A stretch of 64,000 nt of DNA, from the NCBI GenBank assembly GCA_033675545.1, contig JAWDGP010000881.1:156501-220500 (forward strand), written 5' to 3'. Source of the stretch: Elysia crispata (lineage: Eukaryota > Mollusca > Gastropoda > Plakobranchidae). Shown in pieces: positions 15,901 through 27,744 of this stretch. A model generated the notes under the pieces. It searched no databases. It was given only the letters and a program-made list of their open reading frames with translations, and was not told where the DNA came from. Every line of letters starts with the position of its first letter. Position 1 is the stretch's first letter. Both the position numbers and the translations under genes were made by a program.

Positions 15901-18900
15901 TCGTTCTCTGGCGTTGAACTTAGTGATGACATTCGCATGGTGTTTGGAATCGATCCTAAATCAATGATTTTCTTCGCGATATGTTGTCATATAATGTAAG
16001 GCAAACATATCAGCGTGGAAAATGAAGAGGTGTGGCAACTATAAAAGCGTCTAGGACTAGATCTATATCTATGACACAGACAACTTGAGATTTATGGTGT
16101 GAGTTCGACAAACAAAATCTCATATTAACCCATCTTTGTGATATCGTCTCTCTAACCTAGCTAAGGCATGGGAGTTTACAAAGCAGGCACGAGCTCTCAA
16201 ACTTAGAGAGACTCACCGAGAGATAACTCACTGAAAATAAAACCCACCCAGACATTCATATCACAACCCACTTTTTAATTTTTACAGATTGATATGCAAC
16301 ACTACACTACTTACACTTGCAGACACAATTGAAACGATGACAGATAGCCATACAGATAACGAAATTAGCGTAGAACTAGTAGGTACCAGCAGGTCCAGTG
16401 ATAGCATAGAGACAGATAGAGAAGATTCCCACCAGTTATATCAGCATGAAAATAGAGACCACACAGACACTTCTCCCACAAGAGACAATTAAGAAAACGA
16501 ACACTTTAGATGCACCACTAGCAGACACACAGACAGTGGAAGTGACGATCGACAGAGGTACAAACATAGAATATAGATCTAGAAACTTACCACAAAGCAT
16601 GATTTATCAGCGCAACAGTCATAGACATGACTTCTAACGAGCAACAAATACTCATCGTTCCAACTACCCCCCATAGCTTCATCAATACCTATCAAACCCT
16701 CTGGTCAGCCACAAGAGATAATTCAAAAACACCAATGATAAAATATGTTTCATTATTTGTCATTGTTCCTTGTTTGGATATTTTAACTAGTAACATACGC
16801 TGTAGTAATAATTAAAGGGAATTGTGTTTGAACCAAGCTCACAGACACAATTTTTGTGCTCAGGATATGATTTTTGCGTGAATGTTTAGAAAAATATTTT
16901 GTCTTATTGACAGTAACATTTTTTTCAAGTTCTGTGGAGCCGATTGTCCGCTAGCGGTCACTTAATCATGTTAATTAGCTCAGTAATCAGGTCATTTTTC
17001 CAACTTTTTAAATGACTGATATAAAAACTTCTATCAAAGCTATTTTTATAATTTTTTTTATTTAGTGAATGATCAAATGAAAAGATAATTAAATGAAGCT
17101 TGCAGATCGTATTAAAATGAACTATTATGACAAAAGACTTTTGCATGCCAGCAGTGCGGCCGACCTTGACCTCACATCGGGTGGATGACCTCAACCCCAT
17201 GACCTATTTTCGCTTGACTGGGGCCAGTGCGGCGCAATTAAAGTATCACTAAAGTGACGCCATGCATTATTTTCATCTTAATTGTAGGGATAACCGTAAT
17301 AAACAGTTCCTTTAGCATCCCTGAGAAGATTCAGGAAATCATCCATCCAGAATCAAAGTTAGGATCCAGCCTAGGCCTTGAAATCACCAAAAATTGCCAA
17401 TAAAAACGTTCGATTTCTAAGTGCTTTTTTTTATCTAAAACTAAACTGAAAACAAAACTAAAATTTAAGCAGTATAAAGCTTGAAGTGTCTTCTACATAT
17501 AAATGAGATTTTAATAGATTTGTGGCGAGATTTCCAGTAGTAATAAGGATTGGAAGTAGACCCCCAGAAATAGAAAGTGAACGACTAATGGCAGGCGATT
17601 GAGATACACAGAAAAGTGATCCATACAGGTGACAGCGGGCCATATAGGTGGGGTTAAGTTAAATACATTTGGCAAAGATGTGTGGTGAATAAAAGACAGG
17701 ACAGAGATATTCAGCAAAATTGAAATGTACACAGGGGTCACATGTATATTGTAATGCATTGTGCTGTAATTTGATCTATTGACTTCTTCTCAGTGTAGGT
17801 GCATACTTCTTGGGTAGTGGATCGATTTAGATCTATATTGACCATGCTTTATTTAGTTGTATAATGTTTGTATTTCAAGCCTAAGAACTTAGTGTTGTTT
17901 GTTGAACATATTTCGCACTATGAAAAAAGTATCTTTGAAGATGTGTAGTTTAGATTCTTCTGGAATCTTCCACATAGTATAATGATGATTTCGTCACTCC
18001 GTTTTTCTCTTTGTTCTGATTGATTGCTATTTTATAGGGCATTTATCATTACATCTACTAAGAATATTCTGGTATGAATGATATAATTCCTCTTCTAGAT
18101 AATTTAATGAGATTTAGTATACATAAGAGTCGAATTTGTGTTCAGTCAGTCAACTTTTTGTGAGCAGTGAGTCAAGAGAAAACAGTAATTGTTGAGTCAA
18201 CCTCTTGTCAGTCAGCCGTCGGTCGGCATTGTGTTGGATTAAACAGTTTGCAACTAATTTTTTACAAGAGGACTTCAGACTTATTTTCTACGGACGATTC
18301 GAGTGACTGGCTGTGTGTATTTTCATACCCCTAGACAAACAGAGCCAAACAGATCATCAAAAATGTGTTACATATTTTCCAGAGCAATAATGAAAGGCTC
18401 ACTGGCTCACAGTGAATTTCCATTGATAATTTCACAGTTGGAATTTCTTACTCTGACAAGTTTTCAGTGATTGTGGCCCATCTCTATTCTGTCACCATTT
18501 ATTAGTGAGTCTGCCAATAGAGCTCTATGTTCAGAACTGGATATGCATTGACAAAGCTAGTGTTCACCTTTTACAGAATGAAGTTTTGAGTTATGGTCAT
18601 TGTCACCTTTTTTGTAGGAAAGCCTTCGTACATGCTTATCATATCAGCCTCTGTTAAATTTCTTATTAAACTTAATAAATAGGCAATGAGAGTTGAATCA
18701 GATGACCAGTTTTGTATTGATGTTGTGTTTGAAAATTAAGTATGATATCTGTTCCTGTCAAAAAGATATAAATTTAGAACCCTGAACATATTCATGAAAC
18801 ACCCCATGAAGTTCTAAATTGATACTTCCTGTATGTTTTGTGCAATCGAAACAGATGATCGATTGAAATTACCTATGCATCTGGTGCATTGAGGAAAACA

Positions 18901-19519
18901 AAACATTGAGGAAAAGGAAAGAATAGTATTTAAGTCTTAACAATTCATTAAAATTGGCTTTGAATGGATTCATTAGAATAATACATGTAGTAAAAAATAT
19001 GATAGCTAAATAGACATTCAAAATTAATCAAATTGTGCAAATGCATTACTAATGATAATTACTCGTCTGTTAGTTGCAACAGACGAGTATCAATCAAAAC
19101 CCTTGGTTGCAGTTACTACTGAGTTAGTGTCAAAGTTATGCAACTCTAATGTACCTCTAATTCTAAGTAATACAGTCTGTGTCGCTATCTTTCATATTCA
19201 CGTCATCTCTCAATTTCCAGTAAGCTCCATTTCATGCACACACCTGGGCTTCCAAAAAGATATTTATTTTCATTTACTCTGTCATATTTGAACACTCTGT
19301 ATTGAATAAATGAAAAGTTTTTAAATCTTATTTTTTTTATTTTCGTAGGACAGCGGCTCAGATGGATCAGGTGACTCTGATATAGACTTGAATGATGATG
19401 ATGATGACGATGATGACGACGATGATGATGATGATGATATCCAGGGTATGGGAGGAGCTCCTCAGCAGAGAGGGCGGAATCAGCCACCACAGGAGGATTT
19501 AGATGACAGTGATTTTTAA
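3919..19519 (+). CDS. CLUAP1: CLUAP1 / IFT38, intraflagellar transport complex B subunit (12 coding exons)
   Basis: Coding exons: 3919-3940, 6208-6319, 6730-6814, 7028-7207, 7957-8052, 9925-10008, 10412-10545, 11254-11395, 12341-12449, 12900-12974, 13731-13792, 19349-19519. All introns are GT-AG, the phases agree, and the sum is 1272 nt or 423 aa (human protein about 413). The tiny 22-nt first exon encodes MSYKDLR and joins to [20 protein letters not shown], the conserved IFT38 start. Residues 1-130 form the calponin-homology-like domain, including [11 protein letters not shown] and [20 protein letters not shown]. Residues about 140-300 are coiled coil ([20 protein letters not shown]; then [15 protein letters not shown]). 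The tail is acidic, with 15 consecutive Asp at 383-397, and ends DLDDSDF. Known role: the protein binds other IFT-B subunits and is needed for cilium assembly. An in-frame TAA lies upstream of the ATG. Donors of introns 7-10 (gtgatt, gtccgt, gttggt, gtttgc) are weak, so exon skipping in the tail is possible. Confidence 0.95.
8158..8732. mobile_element. Pogo/Tigger-type MITE in CLUAP1 intron 5
   Basis: 575 bp starting CAGTGGAGCCC and ending TTCCACTG, flanked by TA on both sides (target TA duplication). Interior is closely related to 43378-43877: GACAACCATTGCTATAGTGA, the TTTTTTCCTTTATTTAAGTC block and the closing GACAACCCTTG-type segment recur. No transposase coding sequence. Confidence 0.8.
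15231..15801. repeat. 196-bp tandem repeat, about 2.9 copies
   Basis: Units begin at about 15231, 15427 and 15623 (ACTTCTATT(G/A)TGT...) and share GACAATTAC(T/A)GACAAA, TTATCCTCAG and ATTATGGAACA(T/C)ACTCAAGA, the last at 15391, 15587 and 15785 (spacing 196 and 198). Copies differ by scattered substitutions. Lies inside CLUAP1 intron 11. Confidence 0.85.
16289..16815 (+). other. Three short overlapping open frames, unrecognised
   Basis: Open frames of 67, 63 and 62 codons follow one another (16289-16492, 16446-16637, 16627-16815), each in another frame. They are rich in Thr, Asp, Glu and Ser and lack any domain I recognise. They could be the decayed ORF of the surrounding candidate element, read through two frameshifts, or chance. 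Confidence 0.2.
19384..19438 (+). repeat. GAT/GAC microsatellite encoding 15 Asp in CLUAP1
   Basis: Within the last CLUAP1 exon the codons run AAT, then GAT and GAC fifteen times, then ATC. The reading frame is preserved, and acidic tails are normal for this protein, so length variation here would change the Asp count without breaking the gene. Confidence 0.9.
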
Positions 19520-21869
19520 TATTCCATTGAAAGAAATCGAGTTTTTTGAAAAGCAGTGGTGATGATCTCACCCAAATTATTTTGCATATTTTGACATGTT
19601 ATGACTTACAGACCACACTTCTCAAAACTTATGATAAGATGTGTTCTTAGATCATTTGCAGCCGTCCAAGTTTTATTTACAACCTCACATTTGCACTCAT
19701 TGTGATTTTGATTTATAAATATTTTGCTTGCAACTTTTTTTCTTCTTTACTGGTTGCTTAAAACTAGTAAAGGGAAAGGGGTTGCAATATGATTTCAATA
19801 TGTTTTATATGATACTTTATTTTTCTGTTCCCTTAAAATCCATAATATGGAATAATAATTGTGGCAGGTTTTTCTGAGCCTTATCTTAAAAACTGCAGCC
19901 CACACTGCTATGACCCCACAGATAACTATTTTCAAGATGGACTCCAATTAAGCTGAGATAGAAGCAAAGATCGGTTGGTGGATCAGAGTCACGTGTTCAT
20001 TGCTTAACAAGTGGTAAATGGCAGCTAGTTGTCTAGGAGGTTATAGTTAAAAACAAAACTACATAACATTAACAAGCCATTCATGTAGTCAATGTGTCTG
20101 TGTACAGAAAATCATTGTAAATTTAATATGTACCATACTTAAGTGTAAATTAAATAAAGCATTTATAGCAGCAAATCACTTCAAGGAAGCATGAAATCTA
20201 TCTGCATTATTTGAAAAGATTAGTTAAAGATCAATAAAAATCATTCAGTCTGTGATGGTAGGGGAAGTTTTTCTACTGTTTTGTTACATTGAAGGTGTTG
20301 TGTTAGATTTGTTTATTTTAGTCACATATACATTGACCCAGTTCATATTTTTTTTAAATTCAAGCATAATTTTGCTTTGTTTTAATAATTAATGCACTTA
20401 ATATTAGTTTATTGAAAGTATTTAGAAAAACCTCAATGTTTTTTAGAATTGAAGATTGATTTTCTATTGAAGAAAGCAAACCCTTGATATCCCTTTTCTA
20501 GCGATTGTTTATTTATGAAATTAAAGTTGAAACATTTTACTGCATTCGTATTGTTACAATTTCTTACTTTTTATTATTTTCCTATAGGATGGATTTTTCT
20601 TTTTCCCTTCTCTCTGTCACACTCCTTTCAGCGTATGGTTTATATTAGACCATTGAAGGACACTCATGTTTAAGAGACCATCTGCAGAATCACCTTCAAT
20701 GTCTGGTAAAAGTGCTGCTGCCTATTTTAAGAAAACTTGCTTACTTTGAAAACAATGAAACTCAAATACTTTGATCATAGTTGTCAGCAATTACATGAAT
20801 ATAGACTGGGATTTTCTGTCACAGCAACGTTAAAATACAGGACAAAGGGCTTTTTTCTTTCAGCAAGGATGAGGCAAAAAAAGGGTTATGAGAGTCTTTG
20901 TTCCTGAATTCAGCTAATAAAACCTATAATTGCCTTACACAAAAAAGTGTAGGAGGAGAACAGTGTTTGCTTAATGTTTTGAACCTTTAAAAAAGTTTCA
21001 CGGTTAGTTTAGACTCTTTGCAATTTGATATATATGGAAATACATTTTAAACATTTTGCTATTTCTGCAAAACATTGGGATGATAGAAAACTAGAAAAGA
21101 TCTTTGAATTCAATGATGCTTATGTAATTCTTAGAGCTTGCCTTATTACATCTCTAAAAAAAAAAATTACATGGTTAGTCACACTGCCTACATGCACAAC
21201 GCAAAACCAGATGCAATTGCATCATTTTAAACATCGAAAAGTTCATTCAACACTTGCGAAATATTTATTTATTAATACAGATAAAAAATTTCAAGTCTCT
21301 TCCTGAGGAGAAATGCTATGAAGATCTGTATGAATCCTAGCTACCTAGCAAACAAAGCCAAAATGAACGTTCACAAAAATTTGAAGCTGCCAGGAAATAA
21401 TAGCAGTAGCAGTGTATAATTCTATGGTGTATTAAACTCTTAGATGTTTTTGAGGCATTGTTAAAATACTCAAAAACTGGTTCTTGTTTTTTATGTTACA
21501 GTGTATCTATTTTATCTGTAGCCCACTTTAGAATTAAAAAAGGAATACATGTAATCTTTTTTAGTTGTTGCTGCTTTGTTTCTTGCCTGTTCATTTAACC
21601 ACATACAGAACTTACTATCCAATTGATCCTCATATCTCATTACTTCTGCAGATATTTCTTAGTTAGGTACCATTTAGCAGTGAGGAGTTTATCAAGGTAT
21701 ACCAATGTGGAGCACTGGCTATGATTCCAAAAGCAAACCTCTTTCAGTTTTTAAATAACAGCAGTTGACAAACTTAAGTTTTTACTCCAAATTCCTCATT
21801 CCAAATAAACAAATGAGCTGATCAGACTGAGTCAGCACTATAGGCAGTTCTCATTATTTTATTGTGAGG
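19520..21869. other. CLUAP1 3' UTR and unassigned intergenic DNA
   Basis: The first 640 bases are CLUAP1 3' UTR up to the likely poly(A) signals. Beyond about 20250 nothing coding or repetitive was recognised; open frames such as 21025-21306 have no recognisable domain. Confidence 0.4.
20153..20158 (+). promoter_or_regulatory. Likely CLUAP1 polyadenylation signal
   Basis: AATAAA occurs 634 nt after the CLUAP1 stop, with no earlier canonical hexamer that I could see in the 3' UTR; a second lies about 80 nt further (near 20234). Assignment is by position. Confidence 0.45.
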
Positions 21870-23208
21870 AAAAATATGTGGTGCCATGTATCTGATTTCA
21901 TCTATAGTTGGGTTGCAGCTTGCCAAAAAAGCATCTATTGCTGTGTCATGTCTTTCATCCCTCATTTTGACTACACTTACTTTTATTGTGTTGCAACTTT
22001 AATTAAATTTTCTACTTTGAGATAACATTCTCATATTGCATCTGGTACATTTATTGAATTATCAAATATTTCTTATAAAAATAATGCATAAACTGCTGTT
22101 TTATAGCATTGTTATGATCGATATACAGCTGAATCAAATTTTTGTATGATGCATCTCTTTAGTGACTTTGCATTCATTTGCGGCATCTACAGCTGAATCG
22201 TAACTTTTGTATGGTGTGCTTATTACTACTGTGTCACTAAGAGTTGATGTTCTACTTACCATGTGTAACAAGTTTTTTATGGCATGCCTATTGCTGAGTC
22301 ACAAGTTTTCTACTATGTCATAATTATTTTACATTTACTTACTGTGGTATCTAAAATCTTACGATGTACCTACATCTGTTTGCATGTTTAATTAGCAGCA
22401 TAATTTAACATATCTGCTACAAATTTCTTGTGCTTCCGCTGCTATGCAACAGATACATTGGCATATGTCTGCTTCAATGTTCTGTCGTTTATGTCAGTAC
22501 TTTTATTCTTACATCATGCATCTAGCTCTCAGTCTTACTCCACAATTTTTTTTGCGTATCTGAGCTGCTGCTTTGTCTTATACCACAGTTTTCAAATTGT
22601 GCATCTACGTTTTATGTTAGAGGTTTTTAATGAAGCACCATCCCTGTTTCACAGTTTTCTTATTTGTTTTTTTTAATAATGAATCTGTTTCGTGTAGTAT
22701 TTTCCAGTCTTTGAGTGGTGGATTGCTTTGTTACAACTTTCTGAGGGTGCATCCGCTGCTGATTCACAGCTTCCTTAGGGACCCATTTGTAGCTTTAACT
22801 GTTGTGTCACAGCTTCCTCAGATCGTAAATTCATGTTTATGGCCCACAGCTTCCTAAGAGTGTAACTATGTGCGGCGTACTGTTGTATGTCAGCTTTCTG
22901 GGGATGTATGTAGAGTGTACTTACTGTTGTATAACAGCTCCCTTAAGTCGTTTGGTCTACTGTTGTGTGCATAGAGAATACTGTGTTTCTCAACTTTATT
23001 AAAGTTTATACAGTGTCTGTTGTTTTATCATAGCTGTCAAGGTCTTCGTAGGGTCCAATGACGTGTCACAACTTCTTTAGAGAGTATGTAGCGCCTAGTT
23101 TGTGTCACAGCTTCATTAGATAGTATGTAGCGCCTATGTGTCACTTCTTTAGAGAATAGGCCTATGTAGCGCCTAGTTAGTGTCACAACTTCTTTAAAGA
23201 GTATGTAG

Positions 23209-23665
23209 TACAAATTAAGGAAAACAGACAGATACACAAACAGGCCCTTCGGGATGTCCTGGGTATTTTCGTAATTTTCTGGAGCTACCATAAATGTTTT
23301 GGTCAATGAGGGTGGAAACTTTACTTATCCTGTGTTATAAACAATAGTGTTCTAGTGGAACATTGCGTTGAAAAGTGTCGTAAAATATTATTTTCAGCAT
23401 AATTGTACATCTTTAAAAACTTAGCAAAATTTTTTAAAATAGTATTACTCTTTGCAAGGTTAATAGGATCTAATCTAGAAGTATATAAATATATATATGT
23501 ATATATATATATATATCATGGATGAACGATGTGATGCAAACTTTTTTTTCAGTTTTTCTTCCGTTCCAAAAATTGTTCGAGGTACTGAATTCCTTACAGT
23601 AATTGTTGCATTATTTTTTCTGCTTATTCTTTAAAAGTTAGAAAAGGTTTGGAGTAAAAAAATAA

Positions 23666-23746
<81 letters not shown>

Positions 23747-24532
23747 AACATGTTTCAGTTGGCAGAATATTCTGTGCTTGGAAAAACGTGAGGGTTTGCC
23801 TTCCCTTTAGTTAATCATACTCAAAGCTATATACATGTATGTAGATCTACGATATCGTGCCTCTAATGCATCGGATAGACTAGGCCTTGATGACACTGGC
23901 TTCGCTAAATAATTACATGTATCGCATCAAGAATATACTTTTTAAATCTCTAAATCTAAATCTAGCACTAGTAGTCTTAAGTAAACGGCACTAGAGTCAC
24001 TGCTTGGGACAGTTTAATCAGACGTACTCGAACTAGATCAAGATCTAGATCTAGCTTGATCTAAGTCTAGATATGTATGGTGCACCTTTATATTTTGGAG
24101 TCATGTATTTAAATACATTTACAGAGTAAGTTTATGGATGTCTCATATTATATTAGTTATTTATTTTTAAATTAAGATAATGGAAGATGGCAGTTTGAGT
24201 GATCTCTCACTGCCTCAGCCCATAGCGGAGAGGTGCCGATTGCAGGCCGGAATTTAGTTAAAACTGTCTTAGTTTCTCTTTTTTTATGTATTGAGAAACT
24301 TGAAAAATTTGTTGGCTTAAATCTCAGTAGAAAATTAACCACGTAAGTTATAAATTTTTATACTAGGCCAGGAAAAATGCTGGTACGGTGCTCTTTTTTA
24401 TGCTTGTTGTCATGGAAAGGAAATTTGTTGTGACCAAAACTAATATGTCGGACGTCTCTAGCAATCACTGAAACGAAAGGACAAAAAAGTTTTTGCTCAG
24501 TCTGGACATATGCGTGTCCTCATCAATCTGTG
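23209..24532 (-). mobile_element. hAT-like non-autonomous element inserted in a minisatellite
   Basis: This is an inverted copy of the 2465-3691 element, from TACAAATTAAGG to CATCAATCTGTG, enlarged by a (TA)n tract at 23667-23742 and another TA-rich run near 23488-23517. The flanking octamers GTATGTAG and GTATGACA share only the first five bases, consistent with an old or altered 8-bp duplication. The decayed minisatellite of 21870-23208 resumes on the far side at 24533. Confidence 0.75.
23667..23742. repeat. (TA)n microsatellite
   Basis: About 75 bp of perfect TA dinucleotides inside the hAT-like element; a shorter TATATATG/TA run lies at 23488-23517. Confidence 0.95.
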
Positions 24533-24794
24533 GTATGACAGCTTCATTTAGAGAGTATGTAGTGCCTGTTGCTTTGCCACAGCTCTCAATGTAATATTAG
24601 AGCTACTATAAGTTCATGCACGTGATGTGGAGCGGCTTCAGTGTGGTTAATGCTCCATTTTATATTATGGTTTTGAAGGATCGGCCGAAGGGGTTTCGTG
24701 CATATCTATATTTTCACCACCTGTCAACAAAATAATGAAGTCATGATTGAAATGTTCTTATGAAGTGATGACAATATGTGTGAGACGAAACAAA

Positions 24795-24938
<144 letters not shown>

Positions 24939-25717
24939 TATATGACACCGCTTTATCACATTACTTCATTAAATAGAAAAAACGAAAATCCTTTTGTTAT
25001 TGCCTTAGGTTTTCTGCATTATGGCTTCTAATCTGATACAGACATTACAGGTTTTCGCTCTCTATGAAGGTTCTTGTCCCTTTAATATTATCATTAAAGG
25101 TTTGATGCAGGCGAGGCTGAAGCCTGTGCATCATAAACATTTTATAGACGGAGGAGTCTTTTTTTAACTGCCACGTCTCCTAAGTCTTCCGAGCACAAAA
25201 TGAAAAGGGGTTCTCCATAGACACAGTCTCTGCGTCTCCCGTTTGCCCGGTCGTGTCTCCAGCTGCTATTTCTAATAGTAATACTAGCCTTCTCAACACA
25301 CACACGGCCAGCCGTATAAACACAATCACATGGCCTACGGATTGAAAAAATAAAAAAGTATAGCCTGAGCCTGCTACGAAGTACTTTTTATTTGTGTGGA
25401 AGAAATATGACTTACTTGACTTAGGGCCTTCCGCGTCTCAGTCGTCCGACGGGGGCGCTTCGGCAGCTTTTCGGATTCTCGTCGACAGTCCTCTCCATTG
25501 CTGTCTGCTCCGGGCGATGCATCTTAGGTGTTCGAGGAAGAAATATTGGTCACAGAATGTCCTGTCGTTAATCTTACGTCTCATAAGTTCTTTGATTTGG
25601 AAGCACACACGAAACTGCTGCTCTATGTTACTCTCCGTACTTGAGACACGGAGACAAAGGAATGAGGACCGAGTCTACAGGGAAAAAAAACAACTCGTCT
25701 CCTTTTTACTTAAGCAA

Positions 25718-25718
<1 letters not shown>

Positions 25719-25807
<89 letters not shown>
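25719..25807. repeat. (GA)n microsatellite
   Basis: About 88 bp of perfect GA repeats, opposite in strand sense to the CT tracts at 24.8, 26.5 and 30.8 kb. Confidence 0.97.
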
Positions 25808-25808
<1 letters not shown>

Positions 25809-26471
25809 ACATAAATGAAAATCGAAACAAAGGCCTTCACGAGGTTTATTTTGTGTGGTTGGCAACCAGTCATAGTATTACACCAAAGACTTGGATGAAA
25901 ACTGCGTTAAAACCAACAGTGTTGCGGGTACGTTTTACTAATGCACTGTTTTGAGTTGCCATGGTGCTGGTCATATCAGAAGACCAAATTACTGAAACTC
26001 AGGCGCCTTTCATGAATTCATAATTTCATTATTTCTGAACAATGGTGCAGTCATGTGAGTCAAACAAGGGGCATACAAAACCAACCTATTGTGACATGAA
26101 ATTCTGTAATGGTGTTTTTGGAAACAGGCTGTATCTATTAGGACCCCGAAAGGTCAAGATTCTTTTAGATACAGAGCTGCTAACGTCAATATTTAAAAAA
26201 TGCTGAACTATTGCATTAAAAAGACAAAGAAAGTTGTGTGGCTTTGAGCTGATAATTAACAGATGCTCACGGGTGGTAAAATGTTTTAGTGCTTTCGCTA
26301 GGACTACATTTACGCACAAAGCAATGTCGCAATGTTATCACAGAAAGTTGATCTCAAAGGTTGATCATATTAGAAGTCTTGTAAACGTCTTTCTGAACTT
26401 GTTTGATGTTGATTGCATCACCCGTTTACCGATCATCTCCCACTCAAATGAGACCAGCAGGTGTATTCATC

Positions 26472-26499
26472 TGCCTGCCTCTCTGCCTGTCTGTCTGTT

Positions 26500-26564
<65 letters not shown>

Positions 26565-26569
26565 GTCTC

Positions 26570-26650
<81 letters not shown>
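26472..26650. repeat. (CT)n/(CTGT)n microsatellite
   Basis: Imperfect CTGC/CTGT units lead into two long CT blocks separated by CTGTCTCTCTGTCTCTCTGT, ending in a T-run. Open frames across it are artefacts. Confidence 0.97.
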
Positions 26651-26965
26651 TCTCCCTCTACCATGGCTCAGCTGATTATTGCATGTCAGCATTATCTGAA
26701 GAAATGTATGTGCTTTTCGTTCATAAACACTCAAGGCTCTCCACAGGATCGAACGCGCAAGATGAAGACGAAACGTTATCGTAATACTTATGGTGAAGGA
26801 ATGTGAGCCAACAATTATACTTGAAAACAGTGAAATGCATCGTGCTATACAAAAAAACCCCTATATAAGCTTATGTCATGAACCCTAGCTGACTAGGCCA
26901 ACTCAGATACCCATTATTATGATGTATCAGGGGCTATGAATGGACAGAATTTATTTGCTACGCAA

Positions 26966-27202
26966 TCTGTGATTGGTTGCAAACTTTATATAAACTGTTT
27001 CGTTTCGTGGCTGAAGTTGTTTCGGACTCCGTCCTTGTGGAGGTGTGGCTATTCTCCACGCGATCCAGCGACACGTGATAAATCAAGTAATAAGGTAGCA
27101 AGCTTGTAACGTTACTACATTCAGTAAGATTTTGTCTGCTAGAATTGCTACAAGTCTCAGTGTCGAATTACCATCAAAGAACAAGAATCCGCATTGAAAA
27201 AG
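26966..27202 (+). promoter_or_regulatory. Candidate TATA promoter and non-coding first exon, possibly of SHMT
   Basis: An inverted CCAAT box (GATTGG, about 26971) is followed by TATATAAA at about 26987, then a relatively GC- and CpG-rich stretch holding an E-box-like CACGTG (about 27072). It ends at an A-rich sequence followed by GTTAGT, a plausible splice donor at 27203. The next convincing plus-strand coding exon is SHMT exon 1 at 32728, preceded by a possible acceptor CTCCTCAG near 32699. The link to SHMT is inference; the exon contains no convincing coding sequence and could belong to an unrelated transcript. Confidence 0.35.
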
Positions 27203-27384
27203 GTTAGTTCTGAATGATCTAGATCTAGTTGAGTCTACAGGCCTACCGGTATTAGATTAACTAGAGATCTATGGAAGAGGTCAATGTGACTCAAATAAAA
27301 CGCGCGCTTTCTTCAGCATATCTTTTCATTTTTGATTAGGAATCCTACCCAGTGTCTTTACAGTAAGATTAGACGCCAATTTAT

Positions 27385-27638
27385 AGATATGGGCCCAACT
27401 TACGTTAGGCTTCACAATTGAATGTTTCTCGACGAATTCGAAACTTTTACAAGTTGTAGAATCTAGATCTAGATCTAGTAAAATAGGATTTTAGAGCAAC
27501 ACAAAAATGCTTATATCTTGAAAAGTGTTTATTTGCGACGAATAAAACCGTTATATTCGAGGTCAGCATATCAAATTCATGAAGGAAATATATATACAAT
27601 TTTAAGCGTAAAGTGAGTTGGGCCGATAACCGCAATAG
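27385..27638. mobile_element. MITE of the GGCCCAACTCACC family, copy a
   Basis: Begins near GATATGGGCCCAACTTACG and ends GAGTTGGGCCGATAACCGCAATA, so the ends are inverted repeats. Its interior (CTTCACAATTGAATGTTTC; TTTTAGAGCAACACAAAAA; CTTATATCTTGAA; CAGCATATCAAATTCAT) is shared with 28031-28255 and, inverted, with 54923-55127. An insertion of TAGATCTAGATCTAG lies within it. Carries no gene. Confidence 0.75.
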
Positions 27639-27744
27639 TACTGATTAGACTAAGATCTAAGTAATCTTAACCCGAGATCATAACCAATAGCTTGATTTAT
27701 AGATTATAAATCTTGATCTTTAGTTTTATCTGTAAAGAGTCCAG

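Larger units (their letters stand above)
14944..17252. mobile_element. Candidate 2.3-kb element in CLUAP1 intron 11
   Basis: TCAGTGATACTTTAGTT at 14944-14960 is repeated inverted at 17236-17252 (15 of 17 match). A second inverted pair, GGCTCCACAGAA with related flanks, occurs at 15272-15283 and 16930-16941. Between them lie three 196-bp tandem units, a TATAAAA box at about 16041 and an A-rich region with three short overlapping open frames (16289-16815). No clear target-site duplication or known transposase was found, so the element and its limits are inferred. Confidence 0.45.
21870..24605. repeat. Decayed minisatellite, interrupted by a transposon
   Basis: From about 21870 to 23208, and again 24533-24605, a loose unit of some 45-65 bp recurs: ACTGTTGTGTCACAGCTTC followed by a T-rich part and GAGTATGTAG or a GTGCATCTAC-like part. 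Units are most alike near 23055-23208 and poorest at the left end. The hAT-like element at 23209-24532 splits the array. Confidence 0.7.
24939..26965. other. Intergenic DNA without recognised genes
   Basis: Between the microsatellites listed separately, no exon was recognised. The stretch 25430-25690 is relatively GC-rich; its minus strand reads a short segment resembling the extreme C-terminal end of a non-LTR reverse transcriptase ORF, too weak to annotate. Confidence 0.35.

Noticed and set aside
18120-18320. GTCAGTCA-rich stretch followed by ATTAAA, like the R/U5 part of an LTR
   Set aside because: No second LTR, no TG...CA boundaries, no primer-binding site, no target duplication found.
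25394-25690. Possible C-terminal end of a non-LTR retrotransposon on the minus strand
   Set aside because: Only about 25-30 residues look vaguely similar, with stops upstream and no reverse transcriptase motifs nearby.
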